DNA of 64,000 bases from Leifsonia xyli subsp. xyli str. CTCB07 (lineage in GTDB: Bacteria > Actinomycetota > Actinomycetes > Actinomycetales > Microbacteriaceae), in the NCBI RefSeq assembly GCF_000007665.1, contig NC_006087.1:62001-126000 (forward strand), read 5' to 3'. Of the stretch, positions 51,764 through 60,371 are shown in pieces. Below the pieces are notes generated by a model. The model made no database searches and was not told the DNA's origin. It saw nothing but the letters and a program-made list of their open reading frames with translations. The translations under genes were made by a program, and so were the position numbers. Position 1 is the first letter of the stretch. Each line of letters begins with the position of its first letter.

Positions 51764-52183
51764 ATGACCGACCCCATCACCCTGACCGCCGTTGAGGCTC
51801 TGACGGCAGACCGGGACGCATACGCGCAGGCACTCGGGGACATGTACAGCCTCCTCGGCTTCGACCGCGACGGGAACCCGACACCGGCCGCGAGCCTGAC
51901 CTCCGGGGCTGAGGATTTCGCGAACATGATGGTCGCTGCCGCCGGGGCGGCCCGCGAAAACGCCGAGGAGGCTGTGCGTGAGGCGCGGGACGACGCTCTC
52001 GAAGAGGTCCGCGCCCACAGGATCGAACACGTCTTCCAAGAGCGCCCGCACGAGTACAGCTACCGCTGTTCCTGCGGATTCCTCATCAAGCACATGCCGT
52101 TCGGCGGCCTGGTGGAGTGCCCGGATCTGTCCGATCTGATCCGCGGAACGGCCGCGGAGGAGGCCCCGCATGACCGAAACTGA
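51764..52183 (+). CDS. Phage-type hypothetical protein with putative zinc-binding C-terminus
   Basis: 139 residues. A helical, Ala/Glu-rich middle (AAAGAARENAEEAVREARDD) is followed by RPHEYSYRCSCGFLIKHMPF, with a CxC plus later Cys. AGGAG lies 9 nt before ATG 51764 and overlaps the previous stop. Short genes with tight spacing and this composition are typical of actinophage genomes. No function is recognised. Confidence 0.55.
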   Translation: MTDPITLTAVEALTADRDAYAQALGDMYSLLGFDRDGNPTPAASLTSGAEDFANMMVAAAGAARENAEEAVREARDDALEEVRAHRIEHVFQERPHEYSYRCSCGFLIKHMPFGGLVECPDLSDLIRGTAAEEAPHDRN

Positions 52184-52810
52184 CCCGCTGCTGGCAGCCA
52201 TTGAAACGCTCACGAAACCGGTTGTGGATCACATCGCCCAAAGAACCGACTCGGGCAAGTGGATAAAAGCTCATACCGTCGAGCATCCGCCCCTCCTGAA
52301 GCAGATGCGTGAAGCCGTGTGGCCGTCCACCGGCAACGACGGCAACTCGAAGAGCTCACCCCAAGAACGCGCCCTTGCCGACAACAGCATGCTCTTCGCG
52401 TACGTGACGATCAACGCCGCGATCGCGGATTGGGTTCGCATGGCCGGTGGGAAACCCACCCGTTACCCGATCCCCAACCTCAATCAGTGGGCTCGCCTCC
52501 ACATGTCCGACCCCGACCGTGACGACGACTGGTATGTGCGCATGCTCCACGGGTGGGCGTACACGATCCGACACTGTTCGACGAACCGGAGTCATTCACC
52601 CTCGCCGGTGCCTGCCCGGTGTGCGGTTCCACTGAGTGGGGCAACATGATCGACGGAGGCGGAATGCGAGTTCTGAAAGTCGAATACGTCCTCGACGACA
52701 ACGCGCGCCCGAAAGATGTGAACGTGCTCTGCCAAGCGTGCCGTGTCGTGTGGGAAGGCCGCGAGGCCGTTGAAGAACTCGCAGACGAACTCAGCGAGAG
52801 AGCAGGGTGA
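52170..52810 (+). pseudogene. Phage protein of the DUF7341 type, frameshifted
   Basis: ATG 52170 overlaps the previous gene. The N-terminal part (TDPLLAAIETLTKPVVDHIA, ALADNSMLFAYVTINAAIAD, YPIPNLNQWARLHMSD) resembles actinophage DUF7341-like proteins. Near 52575 the frame shifts, and the continuation LFDEPESFTLAGACPVCGST, then VLCQACRVVWEGREAVEELA in frame 2, supplies a two-CxxC zinc ribbon and the natural stop at 52810. Family naming is from memory of actinophage genes and is tentative. Confidence 0.6.
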
Positions 52811-52843
52811 GGCAGTCGCCGACACGCCATCGAACCGCGGAAT

Positions 52844-52863
52844 GAATGACAAAGCTGTCATTC
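52844..52863. terminator. Inverted repeat after the phage-like genes
   Basis: GAATGACA-AAGC-TGTCATTC, a perfect 8-bp stem with a 4-nt loop, 34 bp after the DUF7341-type gene. It may terminate that transcript. No T-run follows. Confidence 0.4.
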
Positions 52864-52975
52864 CCGGCTGTACGCAGTCTTGCGTAGGTGAACTCTGCCT
52901 GGCAGCACCCTTGAAGCCCTGACCGGAAATAGCGGGGCTTTCTCACTGTGACCAAACAAGTCAACGACGCTGCCC

Positions 52976-53215
52976 TTACTTCGCAGCTGTCGGATTCGAG
53001 TTGAGTCGATGGCGACGTGGGAAGAAGATAGCGAGCCAGACCACGATTCCCACGATGGGAACGAGGACAAGGAGGACCGTCCAGCTTGCTTTGTCAGCAG
53101 TGCGGACTGTTTCGTTCTTCCAGGTGACGACGAGTGCCCAGATCGCTGCAACTAGTTGACTGAGGACGACCAGCAGAACGATCAGATGTAACGGTGAAGC
53201 TGTATTGGCGAGCAT
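52976..53215 (-). CDS. PLDc_N-type small membrane protein
   Basis: 79 residues with two helices (LIVLLVVLSQLVAAIWALVV and WTVLLVLVPIVGIVVWLAIFF) separated by a short polar loop, as in the phospholipase D N-terminal (PLDc_N) family of small membrane proteins, and a basic tail. GAGAGAGGGAAAA lies before ATG 53215, inside the end of the upstream gene on the same strand. The role is unknown; it might belong to the inserted element or be a passenger. Confidence 0.65.
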   Translation of the reverse strand: MLANTASPLHLIVLLVVLSQLVAAIWALVVTWKNETVRTADKASWTVLLVLVPIVGIVVWLAIFFPRRHRLNSNPTAAK

Positions 53216-53847
53216 GGCATTTTCCCTCTCTCAGATAGCGGCTGCTGCCAGATCGATCCGGCGCTGTTCACATGCATCGTATGCGACTCGCCCCAGGAAA
53301 TCGGGCTTCCTTTGATGCCGACTTGAATAAGCCACGACATGGTCAGGTTTCGCTGGCTGGTGCTTCCAGTGTCAGTGCATCCGGTGTTCGTGACGTAGTA
53401 ACCGACAGCCCAGGACACGTTGCACTGGTGGTTTCCCTGCGTCCCACGGTAGCTCTGGGTGACCCAGGCATGACTGCCGTCGTAGTAGAAGTAGCCGGAC
53501 TGGGTTTCTTGATCAGTGATGTTGTTGAAGGCTTGACTGTAACTTCTTCCCTTGACCGTTCCGGCGGCTGTAGCGGCGGCCAGCGACTGATAGGCGGGTG
53601 CGCTCAAATACTGCTTCGCCGCAGCAAGGCCGGAAACCGTAACGATCGTTGCGGCCGACGAGGTGAGGATCACCGTCGTGTTGCAGACGCTAACCGGCTG
53701 GGTGGTCTTGCCAGCGGCGCGCGCTGCAATGATCGCGTCAACGCACGTTGTGTTCTGATACGTGTATGTGCTGGACTGTGCGACGTTAGCGTCAGGCGTT
53801 GGTTGGCTCCCCTGTTCACTAATCGTCTCGAACCCAAGAGGGGTCAA
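53182..53847 (-). CDS. Secreted-type hypothetical protein lacking a signal peptide (N-terminus probably lost)
   Basis: 221 residues rich in Ser, Thr, Gln and Tyr, with no membrane helix and several Cys (TTCVDAII, VSVCNTTVIL, NHQCNVSW, NTGCTDTG), the composition of an extracellular protein. QSGYFYYDGSHAWVTQSYRG and SWAVGYYVTNTG suggest a beta-rich domain. The frame starts at a TTG with an in-frame stop just upstream and no signal peptide, so the 5' end is probably missing or shifted. The 3' end overlaps the PLDc_N gene by 34 bp. Confidence 0.5.
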   Translation of the reverse strand: MTPLGFETISEQGSQPTPDANVAQSSTYTYQNTTCVDAIIAARAAGKTTQPVSVCNTTVILTSSAATIVTVSGLAAAKQYLSAPAYQSLAAATAAGTVKGRSYSQAFNNITDQETQSGYFYYDGSHAWVTQSYRGTQGNHQCNVSWAVGYYVTNTGCTDTGSTSQRNLTMSWLIQVGIKGSPISWGESHTMHVNSAGSIWQQPLSERGKMPCSPIQLHRYI

Positions 53848-53914
53848 GTGTCCGTGAGAGAGTTTCGACGACGGCTAACGATGACGGGTCGTTCCATCAG
53901 GCAGGCAATCCACC

Positions 53915-54217
53915 ATGGCGACCTCGCGCACCAGGCTGGCTCCCTCCCTCCACTGGAGGAAGAGAGTCCTCGACGCCGGGCGGAGTCAAGGCGTCACACA
54001 CTGTCCGATCTGCGCGGTCGGACTCGATTACCGGGTGACGCGGAAGCCGAACAGCGCCGAACCGGACCACATCATCCCCGCAGCCAACGGCGGCACAAAC
54101 CCCCTCAGCAATGGGCGCGTCATCTGCCGACGCTGCAACCAGTCACGCGGAAACAAGACGATGGACCCACAACCGCCAAAACTGCCTCAAAAGGTCATCA
54201 CAACCCCGATCTGGTGA
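53915..54217 (+). CDS. HNH endonuclease, phage type
   Basis: 100 residues. The core is GVTHCPICAVGLDY, then EPDHIIPAANGGTNPLSNGR (the H and N of HNH) and VICRRCNQSRGNKT (second CxxC and RGNK). Small HNH nucleases of this form sit near the terminase genes of many actinophages and assist DNA packaging. It lies 40 bp from the right boundary of the insertion in the SLH-like gene. Confidence 0.85.
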   Translation: MATSRTRLAPSLHWRKRVLDAGRSQGVTHCPICAVGLDYRVTRKPNSAEPDHIIPAANGGTNPLSNGRVICRRCNQSRGNKTMDPQPPKLPQKVITTPIW

Positions 54218-54257
54218 CACGAAGGGGATACCCACCCCTTTCGCCTCCTCAGGCTCG

Positions 54258-54586
54258 CACAAGTTCTACTGTGAGATCGCCTGGCTGCGCGGCTCGGGAA
54301 TCACGACGGGCTATGCCGACGCCACGTTCCGTCCGGAGAACCCCATCTCGCGCGAAGCGACAGCGGCGTTCCTGTACCGGACCATCAAAGGGCCCGGCTC
54401 CGCGGTCAAACCTGCGCGCGCCTTTTGCCGATGTGCCCGTCGCCAGCCAGTTCGCTGGCGAGATCGCGTGGATGAAGCAGGCCGGGCTGTCGACGGGCAA
54501 CGCTGACGGAACCTACCAGCCCAAGGCCCGAGATCACACGGGAGGCCATGTCGGCCTTCCTCCACCGGGCCCGGAACATGCGCTGA
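54258..54586 (+). pseudogene. SLH-like repeat protein, 3' part, frameshifted
   Basis: It begins in mid-repeat: HKFYCEIAWLRGSGITTGYA, then ENPISREATAAFLYRTIKG. A frame change near 54415 gives APFADVPVASQFAGEIAWM, then LSTGNADGTYQP, and another near 54525 gives EITREAMSAFLHRARNMR-stop. Joined to the 5' part ending SPFTDVPTTH, it restores a continuous SLH-like repeat, so both parts are one gene split by the insertion 51532-54257. Confidence 0.75.
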
Positions 54587-54687
54587 CGGAGGTATCGGGC
54601 ATCGGGCCGGGCGTCGTCGTACACGCGATGGCGCCCGGCCCTCGCTGTGGGCGCCGCGCTTACAGGAGGCGGTGGCCGCGACCGGCG

Positions 54688-55068
54688 CTACGACAGCAGC
54701 ATCAGGACGATGCCGGCCAGCGGCAGCGTCCCCTGGATCAGCGCCGACCGCAGATGCCCGCGTCCGGTCGTGACCAGCACGACCGCTGCGGCCAGCATGG
54801 ACCCCATCGTGAACAGGATGAGCGCGAGACCGGCGCCGAGCGTCCCAGCCCCGTAGAGGATCAGCCCCACGATCGCCCCGATCGCCAGGAACAGGTTGTA
54901 GTAACCCTGGTTGTAGGCCAGCGGCCGGGTCGTCTCCGCCGCTGCCTGGTCGGCCACGCCGAACCGCCTCCACACCGTCGGCCGCGTCCAGGCGACGCTC
55001 TCCATGAAGAAGATCGCGATGTGCAGGGCGGCGGCCAGTGTGACCACGACGGTGGCGAGGACGATCAT
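54688..55068 (-). CDS. DUF1304 family membrane protein
   Basis: 126 residues with four helices. LHIAIFFMESVAWTRPTVWRRF and AYNQGYYNLFLAIGAIVGL are the DUF1304 hallmarks (conserved E, W, NQG-YN). The function is unknown. ATG 55068 lies 6 nt after TATGCT and is probably leaderless; the frame is open further upstream but in low-complexity sequence. Confidence 0.85.
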   Translation of the reverse strand: MIVLATVVVTLAAALHIAIFFMESVAWTRPTVWRRFGVADQAAAETTRPLAYNQGYYNLFLAIGAIVGLILYGAGTLGAGLALILFTMGSMLAAAVVLVTTGRGHLRSALIQGTLPLAGIVLMLLS

Positions 55069-55131
55069 GCGGCCAGCATACGGCGACACCGGCGGTGGGA
55101 GGGGAGGGACGCCCCGGAGTCGGTCCTCCAC

Positions 55132-56154
55132 TCACGCCCGGACATCCACCACTGTCCGTCCGTGTATGTGTCCGGCCAGGATCTCCTCTGCGGCCGGAAT
55201 CGCCTCCGCGAGCGGGATGGTCCGTGTCATTGTGGCGAGGGTGTCCCGGTCGAGGTCTGTGGCCAGCCGTTGCCACGCTGTCTCCCGCAGTGTCACCGGG
55301 GCTTCGACCGAGTTGATCCCGATTAGGGTGATAGCGCGGAGGATGAACGGCAGCACTGTGGTGGGGAGGTCCGGGCTCTGCGCGAGGCCGCAAGCCGCGA
55401 CGGCGCCCCCGTACCGGGTCTGCGCCAGGACGGTGGCGAGGGTCGTTCCGCCCACCGCGTCCACCGCGCAAGCCCAGCGCTGGGCTTGCAGCGGCTTCCC
55501 GCCGCGTGCGATTTCGTCCCGGTGGATGATCGCCTCCGCGCCGAGGTCCGTCAGGTAGCCGCCGAGTTCCTGGGCCCGGCCGGTCGCAGCCGTAACCGGG
55601 TAACCCAGTTTTGCGAGGATCGCCACCGCGACGGAACCCACGCCGCCCGCCGCACCCGTCACCAGCACGCTCGAACCCTCCGCGCGGACCCGGTCGGGGT
55701 CGGCCCCGCTCCGTTCCAGAGCGAGCACCGCCAGCATCGCCGTGAAGCCCGCCGTCCCGATCGCGGCGGCCTGCTCGGCCGTGATCGAATCCGGGATCCG
55801 CACCAGCGCATCCCCCCTCACCCGCGCCCGCTCCGCGAAGCCGCCGTGGTGGCGCTCGCCGAGGCCATCCCCGTTCAGGACGACCCGATCGCCGGGCCGC
55901 CAGCGGGCATCGTCGGAAGCCGCGACGCTCCCGGCCAAGTCAATCCCCGGGATGAGCGGGGAGATCCGAGCGACCCCCGGCCGCCCCGCGATCACCAGGC
56001 CGTCCTTGTAGTTGAGGTCGGAGAAATCGACGTCGATGGTGACCGCGCCGGGCATCAGGATGTCGTCGGAGACCCGCCGGATCTCGGCGGAGTGCGCAAG
56101 CACACGTCCGCCCTCGGTCTGCTGGTCGATTACGATCGCGCGGAATCCGGTCAT
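55132..56154 (-). CDS. MDR-family NADPH oxidoreductase, acrylyl-CoA reductase-like (YhdH/AcuI)
   Basis: 340 residues. VDFSDLNYKDGLVIAGRPGV and PLIPGIDLAGSV are the YhdH/AcuI N-terminal signature. The Rossmann motif is VLVTGAAGGVGSVAVAILAKLGY with ATGRAQELGGYLTDLGA. CGLAQSPDLPTTVLPFILRA and RGV-type LIGINSVEAP follow. The family reduces acryloyl-CoA or related enones with NADPH. ATG 56154 is preferred to GTG 56163 because TAGCGT lies 7 nt before it. Confidence 0.85.
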   Translation of the reverse strand: MTGFRAIVIDQQTEGGRVLAHSAEIRRVSDDILMPGAVTIDVDFSDLNYKDGLVIAGRPGVARISPLIPGIDLAGSVAASDDARWRPGDRVVLNGDGLGERHHGGFAERARVRGDALVRIPDSITAEQAAAIGTAGFTAMLAVLALERSGADPDRVRAEGSSVLVTGAAGGVGSVAVAILAKLGYPVTAATGRAQELGGYLTDLGAEAIIHRDEIARGGKPLQAQRWACAVDAVGGTTLATVLAQTRYGGAVAACGLAQSPDLPTTVLPFILRAITLIGINSVEAPVTLRETAWQRLATDLDRDTLATMTRTIPLAEAIPAAEEILAGHIHGRTVVDVRA

Positions 56155-56215
56155 ACGGCTCACGCTACCCGCGTCCGTTCAGCGCCCGTGTCTCCTCCGG
56201 CAGCGCTCCGCCCGC

Positions 56216-56366
56216 GTAGAGCCCCGCCGCCAAGGAACGCCCACCCGCGCCGGATGGCCTCTTCGGTCTTCTCATCGTCTGTTGGCAGCGCACCCCGGAA
56301 CCGCACATCGGTCCGTGCGTTCAGCGCGAACGGCACGCCCTCCGCCGCGCTCGCCGCCTCCCGCAT
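56216..56366 (-). pseudogene. Fragment of an isocitrate lyase/PEP phosphonomutase-family protein
   Basis: About 50 residues: AASAAEGVPFALNARTDVRF, a gap-like charged stretch, then EEAIRRGWAFLGGGAL. The NARTD motif and the IRRG.AFL..GA spacing are characteristic of this family's barrel. Everything before and after is missing, so it is a small relic. Confidence 0.6.
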
Positions 56367-56379
56367 CTAGGATGGCCGC

Positions 56380-57421
56380 ATGACCGGAACCGGCGACCAG
56401 TTCGGATGACGCCCTCCACCCCGGCGCATCCATCGCCCCGCCCCGGCCGCTCGAGCGCTCCGAGCACCGGGAGCCCTCCGCTGCCGTCGATCCCGCCCGG
56501 CGCACCCCCGAACCCCCCAAGACCCGGTCTGCGCTCGGCCGCCGTGTCTCGATCAACGCGGTCGTCGACTCCGCGTTCTTCGTCTTCGGCGGGCTGGCCG
56601 CGATCTGGCTGGCGTGGATCGTGCTCACCGAGAGCTTCGGCTGGGGCTTGCTCCTCCTTCCGTTCTTCGTCCTGTTCTGGGTCGTCCTCGCCTACCTCGT
56701 CCTGCCGCGGCTGCATCGCATCCTGACCCGGATCTACGTTCCGGACTACTTCATCGGCCGGTCTCGCACCAGCGATGGGCTGCTCGGCGACCCGATCAAC
56801 CTGGCGCTTCTCGGCTCGGAAGCGCAGCTGGACGAGGCCATGTCCGCGGCAGGGTGGACGCGCGCGGACGAGGTGACGGCGGCCTCCAGCCGGCGGATCG
56901 TCGCCTCGACGATTCTTCGCCGCAGCTACGACGAAGCCCCCGTCAGCCCGCTCTTCCTGTTCGGGCGCCAGCAGGACGTCGCTTACCAGCAGGAGGTTCT
57001 GGGCAACCCCGCCAAGCGTCACCACGTCCGCTTCTGGCGCTGCCCGGACGGCTGGCTTCTCCCCGGAGGCCACCGCGTCGATTGGCTCGCCGCCGGCACA
57101 TTCGATCGGGCTGTCGGCTTCTCGCTGTTCACGCTCCAGATCACGCACAAGATAGACGCGAACACGGACATCGAGCGCGACCATATCGTCTCCACCCTCA
57201 CCGGGTCCGGGCTGGACGTGGAGGTGTCGGTCATCCGCGACTTCTCCACCGGCTACCACTAGCGGAACGGCGGCGGGGACAGCATCAAGACGGATGGCGA
57301 TCTCCCGATCGTCGACCTCACCGGTGTGACCGTCGAACCCGCCTCGACCGGGAGCGCCCGGAACGCGGATGCCCGCCGGGCCGCCCTCGCCGCGCGCCGA
57401 CCACACTCGGCTTCCTCCTGA
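56380..57421 (+). pseudogene. LssY C-terminal-domain-like membrane protein, frameshifted and with a premature stop
   Basis: TAGGAT lies 6 nt before ATG 56380, but that frame ends after nine codons. The real protein continues in frame 2 (DDALHPGASIAPPRP, then VDSAFFVFGGLAAIWLAWIV and a second helix), so there is a frameshift near 56400. The main domain (ALLGSEAQLDEAMSAAGWTRAD, FWRCPDGWLLPGGHRVDW, VIRDFSTGYH) resembles the LssY_C domain. TAG at 57260 stops it, while the same frame goes on as RNGGGDSIKTDGDLPIVDL to a TGA that overlaps the next ATG, so TAG is probably a nonsense mutation. Confidence 0.65.
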
Positions 57422-57900
57422 TGCTCCTCCGAGTGCTCGCCGGTGTGCTGACCGTTGTGCTGACCGCCCTCGGCTGGCCTGCCTTCGTCCGCTCCCAGCT
57501 CGCCACCGCCGGGCCGTCCCTGACCGCTGTCGAGCAGTCTCAGGCGGAAGGGGCCATCGGGGTCGCCGTGGGGGTCTTCGCGGCCGGGCTCGTGTTCTAC
57601 TCCGTTCTCGCCCTGCTCGTCTTCGCCGGCAGCAACTGGGCGCGCATCGCATCCATGTCGTACAGCGCGCTGCTGATCGTCGTCGCTGCGATCGATTTCT
57701 TCAACGGCGGACCGCAAGCGACCCTCAGTGTGAACGCCCTGGGCCTCCCGCTCGACATCCTGGTGGTGCTGGCCCTCTCCTCCCAGGGCGCCCGCCTGTG
57801 GGCGAGACGGCTGCGCCCGGGCAGCCGCGGCGAGCGCCGCCTCCACAACCACCCCTTCGCGCACCTCGACCCCGAGACGCCAGCGATAACCCGTTCATAA
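57421..57900 (+). CDS. Four-helix membrane protein of unknown function
   Basis: 159 residues with helices LAGVLTVVLTALGWPAF, GVAVGVFAAGLVFYSVLALLVF, MSYSALLIVVAAIDFF and PLDILVVLALSS, and a basic C-terminal tail. ATG 57421 shares a base with the natural stop of the LssY-like gene (TGATG), suggesting an operon. No family is recognised. Confidence 0.6.
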   Translation: MLLRVLAGVLTVVLTALGWPAFVRSQLATAGPSLTAVEQSQAEGAIGVAVGVFAAGLVFYSVLALLVFAGSNWARIASMSYSALLIVVAAIDFFNGGPQATLSVNALGLPLDILVVLALSSQGARLWARRLRPGSRGERRLHNHPFAHLDPETPAITRS

Positions 57901-57936
57901 GCGGGCAGCGTGCGCGGGGAATGGGGTTTGCTGCGC

Positions 57937-58867
57937 TCAGCCCGCTGACGCTACCCGCTCACCTGTCGCCGCATGCTCTGCCGCCGCATGCTCCGGACAA
58001 GCCGAGGTTCCACATACCTCGCAGACCACCAGCTGCTCCCGGCAGGCCGCCTCCACGCAGTTCCGCATCCGGCTGCTCGCCTCACCGCACCCGGCGCAGC
58101 GCCCGATCGTAGCGGCCGAAGGGGGGGGGAATGACGAGCCGCGCCCGTCGAACACGTACAGCGACCCCTCCCACAGTCCCGAGTCCCCGAAGCGCTCGCC
58201 GTAGCGCACCACCCCGACGTCGAGCTGGTAGACCTCCTGGAACCCGCGTGAGCGCATCAGCCCGCTCAGGACCTCGCAGCGGACACCGCCGGTGCAGTAC
58301 GTGCACGACCGGCCTGCCCTTCAGGTGATCGTACTTGCCGCTGTCCAGTTCGGCGATGAACTCGCGCGTCGTCGCGACAGCCGGGACCACTGCGTCCCGG
58401 AACCGTCCGATCTCCGCCTCGAAGCGGTTGCGCCCGTCGAAGAACACCACATCGTCCCGGGCCTCGACCAGGGCATGCACCCCGTCCGGATCGAGCCGCG
58501 AACCGCCCCCGACGACTCCCGCCGCGCCGACGACCAGCTCGTTCGGTGCCCCGAACGACACGATCTCGTCGCGTACGCGAACGGAGAGCCGGGGGAAGTC
58601 CAGGCTTCCGCCTTCGGCGTCCAGCCCGGATCTCTCGCTCCACTTCGCGTCCAGCCCGCTGAAAGCCGCATAGTCCCTCGTCTTCCGCAGGTAGCGCTTC
58701 AGGGAGTCGAGCTCACCGCCGAGCGTGCCGTTCAGCCCGTCCTTGGAGAGCAGGATGCGCCCGCGCAGACCGAGGGATTCGCACAAGTCGCGCTGCCACA
58801 GCCGGACGGCCTCGGGATCGGGCAGCGGGGCGAACACATAGAAAAGGAGGACTTTCGCGACGGGCAC
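57937..58867 (-). pseudogene. trhO: Rhodanese-type tRNA uridine hydroxylase (TrhO/UPF0176), frameshifted at the active site
   Basis: The N-terminal half is intact: [36 protein letters not shown] and [17 protein letters not shown]. After LKGRPVV (about 58305) the frame breaks. The expected [20 protein letters not shown], with the catalytic Cys, is in another frame and continues to CEVCGTSACPEHAA at 57937. The insertion is around GTGCACGTACTGC. A run of nine G at 58131-58139 lies in the second part. TrhO forms 5-hydroxyuridine at position 34 of tRNAs; the product here is probably inactive. Confidence 0.82.
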
Positions 58868-58948
58868 CGGATGATGCTAGCCGCGAAAACTTCGAGTACC
58901 GTCAGATTCGTTCGTCTGCCGTTCATCAGAGGGGAGGATGGTCGCACT

Positions 58949-59749
58949 ATGCGTTCCATCGTCATCATTCCGACCTACAACGAGTGGGAGAACATCGGCC
59001 CCGTCGTCGGGCGGCTTCGCGCGTCCGTTCCGGACGCCGACGTCCTGATCGTAGACGACGGCTCACCGGACGGAACGGGCGACTTGGCCGACGCGCTCGC
59101 CGCGACCGACGCCAATGTCCAGGTGCTGCACCGCGCGGGAAAATCCGGTCTGGGCGCTGCTTACCGCGCCGGGATGACCTGGGCGCTCGACGCGGGCTAT
59201 GACGCGATCGTGGAGATGGACGCCGACGGCTCCCACCAGCCCGAGCAGCTGCCGCGTCTCCTGGCCGTCCTCCGCCGCCCGCCCGGCGAGGCGCCCGGTC
59301 CGGGCTCGGCGGGCGCCGATCTCGTCCTGGGCTCCCGCTGGGTCCCCGGCGGGGGTGTGGTCAATTGGCCCGCGCACCGTCGCCTTCTCTCGCGGGGCGG
59401 CAGCGTCTACTCGCGCATCGCGCTCGGCGTCCCTGCGCGGGATGTCACCGGCGGCTACCGCGCTTTCACCGCTGATGCGCTGCGTAGCGTCCGCCTGGAC
59501 GACGTGGAGAGCCAGGGCTATTGCTTCCAGATCGACATGCTCCGCCGCGTCCACGCCGCCGGCCTCACCGTCACGGAGGTGCCGATCACCTTCGTGGAGC
59601 GGGAGCACGGCGCCTCGAAGATGACCGGTTGCATCGTCGCCGAGGCGATGCTCCGGGTCACAGGATGGGGCATTGCGGGCCTGCCTAGGCGATTCCGCCG
59701 CCGCACCGTGACACCCGCCGAGGTGACCGAGACGGCTCCGCAGGCGTAG
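58949..59749 (+). CDS. Polyprenol monophosphomannose synthase (GT2, DPM1-like)
   Basis: 266 residues. VIIPTYNEWENI and ADVLIVDDGSPDGTGDLAD bind GDP-mannose, DAIVEMDADGSHQPEQLP holds the metal-binding DxD, and VTGGYRAF and YCFQIDMLRRVHAAG and FVEREHGASKM are the DPM signatures. It makes polyprenyl-phosphomannose for cell-envelope glycans and protein mannosylation. It lacks the membrane and apolipoprotein acyltransferase parts seen in mycobacterial Ppm1. ATG 58949 has GGGGAGG 11 nt upstream. Confidence 0.88.
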   Translation: MRSIVIIPTYNEWENIGPVVGRLRASVPDADVLIVDDGSPDGTGDLADALAATDANVQVLHRAGKSGLGAAYRAGMTWALDAGYDAIVEMDADGSHQPEQLPRLLAVLRRPPGEAPGPGSAGADLVLGSRWVPGGGVVNWPAHRRLLSRGGSVYSRIALGVPARDVTGGYRAFTADALRSVRLDDVESQGYCFQIDMLRRVHAAGLTVTEVPITFVEREHGASKMTGCIVAEAMLRVTGWGIAGLPRRFRRRTVTPAEVTETAPQA

Positions 59750-59758
59750 CGTGTGGCC

Positions 59759-60289
59759 ATGCCGAACGATCCTCTTCAGCGTTTCCGCTCCGTCCCGCAC
59801 TTTACCCTCACGAGCGACGACATTGCCGACGGCCGGCCGCTCTCCCGCGAGCAGTGGGGCGCGGGTGGCGGTGGTGGCGACCGCTCGCCGCAGTTGTCCT
59901 GGAGCGGATTCCCGGCGGAGACGAAGAGTTTCGCCGTCACCATCCACGACCCGGACGCACCCACGGGCTCCGGCTTCTGGCACTGGGCCGTGTACAACAT
60001 CCCCGCGTCCGTCACCGCGCTCGCGGCGAATGCGGGGGCCGAGGGCGGCGCGGGACTGCCCCAGGGCGCGGCGATGCTCTCGAACGAGCTGCGCTCCAAG
60101 AGCTTCACCGGCGCGGGTCCGCCGCCGGGGACCGGGACGCACCGCTACTTCGTGATCGTGCATGCCCTGGATGTGGACCGTCTCGACCTCGATCCGGAGT
60201 CGACCCCCGCTCTCCTTGGCTTCACCGCCAGCTTCCACGTCCTCGCACGCGCCCTCCTCGTCCCGCTCGCGACCGCCGGCGACATCTGA
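59759..60289 (+). CDS. YbhB/YbcL family Raf kinase inhibitor-like protein (PEBP fold)
   Basis: 176 residues. GGGGDRSPQLSWSGFPAETK, VTIHDPDAPTGSGFWHWAVY and GTHRYFVIVHALDVDRLDL are the bacterial PEBP motifs lining the anion pocket. The cellular role of the family is unclear. ATG 59759 lies 6 nt after TAGCGT and is probably leaderless; GTG 59753 is the alternative. Confidence 0.88.
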   Translation: MPNDPLQRFRSVPHFTLTSDDIADGRPLSREQWGAGGGGGDRSPQLSWSGFPAETKSFAVTIHDPDAPTGSGFWHWAVYNIPASVTALAANAGAEGGAGLPQGAAMLSNELRSKSFTGAGPPPGTGTHRYFVIVHALDVDRLDLDPESTPALLGFTASFHVLARALLVPLATAGDI

Positions 60290-60359
60290 CCCGTTCGGCC
60301 CGCCGAGCGGCCGGGCCCGGGGAGACCGGCCGGGAGCCATCCGAGGAGCGCAAGGGAGG

Positions 60360-60365
60360 TAGGTT
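60360..60365 (+). promoter_or_regulatory. Probable -10 element of a leaderless promoter (prp operon)
   Basis: TAGGTT lies 6 nt before GTG 60372, with no separate ribosome binding site at normal spacing. Confidence 0.55.
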
Positions 60366-60371
60366 CGTTAC

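Noticed and set aside
51532..54257. Complete prophage or insertion sequence
   Set aside because: No integrase, transposase, terminal inverted repeats or structural phage genes are present; only a short, decayed phage-like segment.
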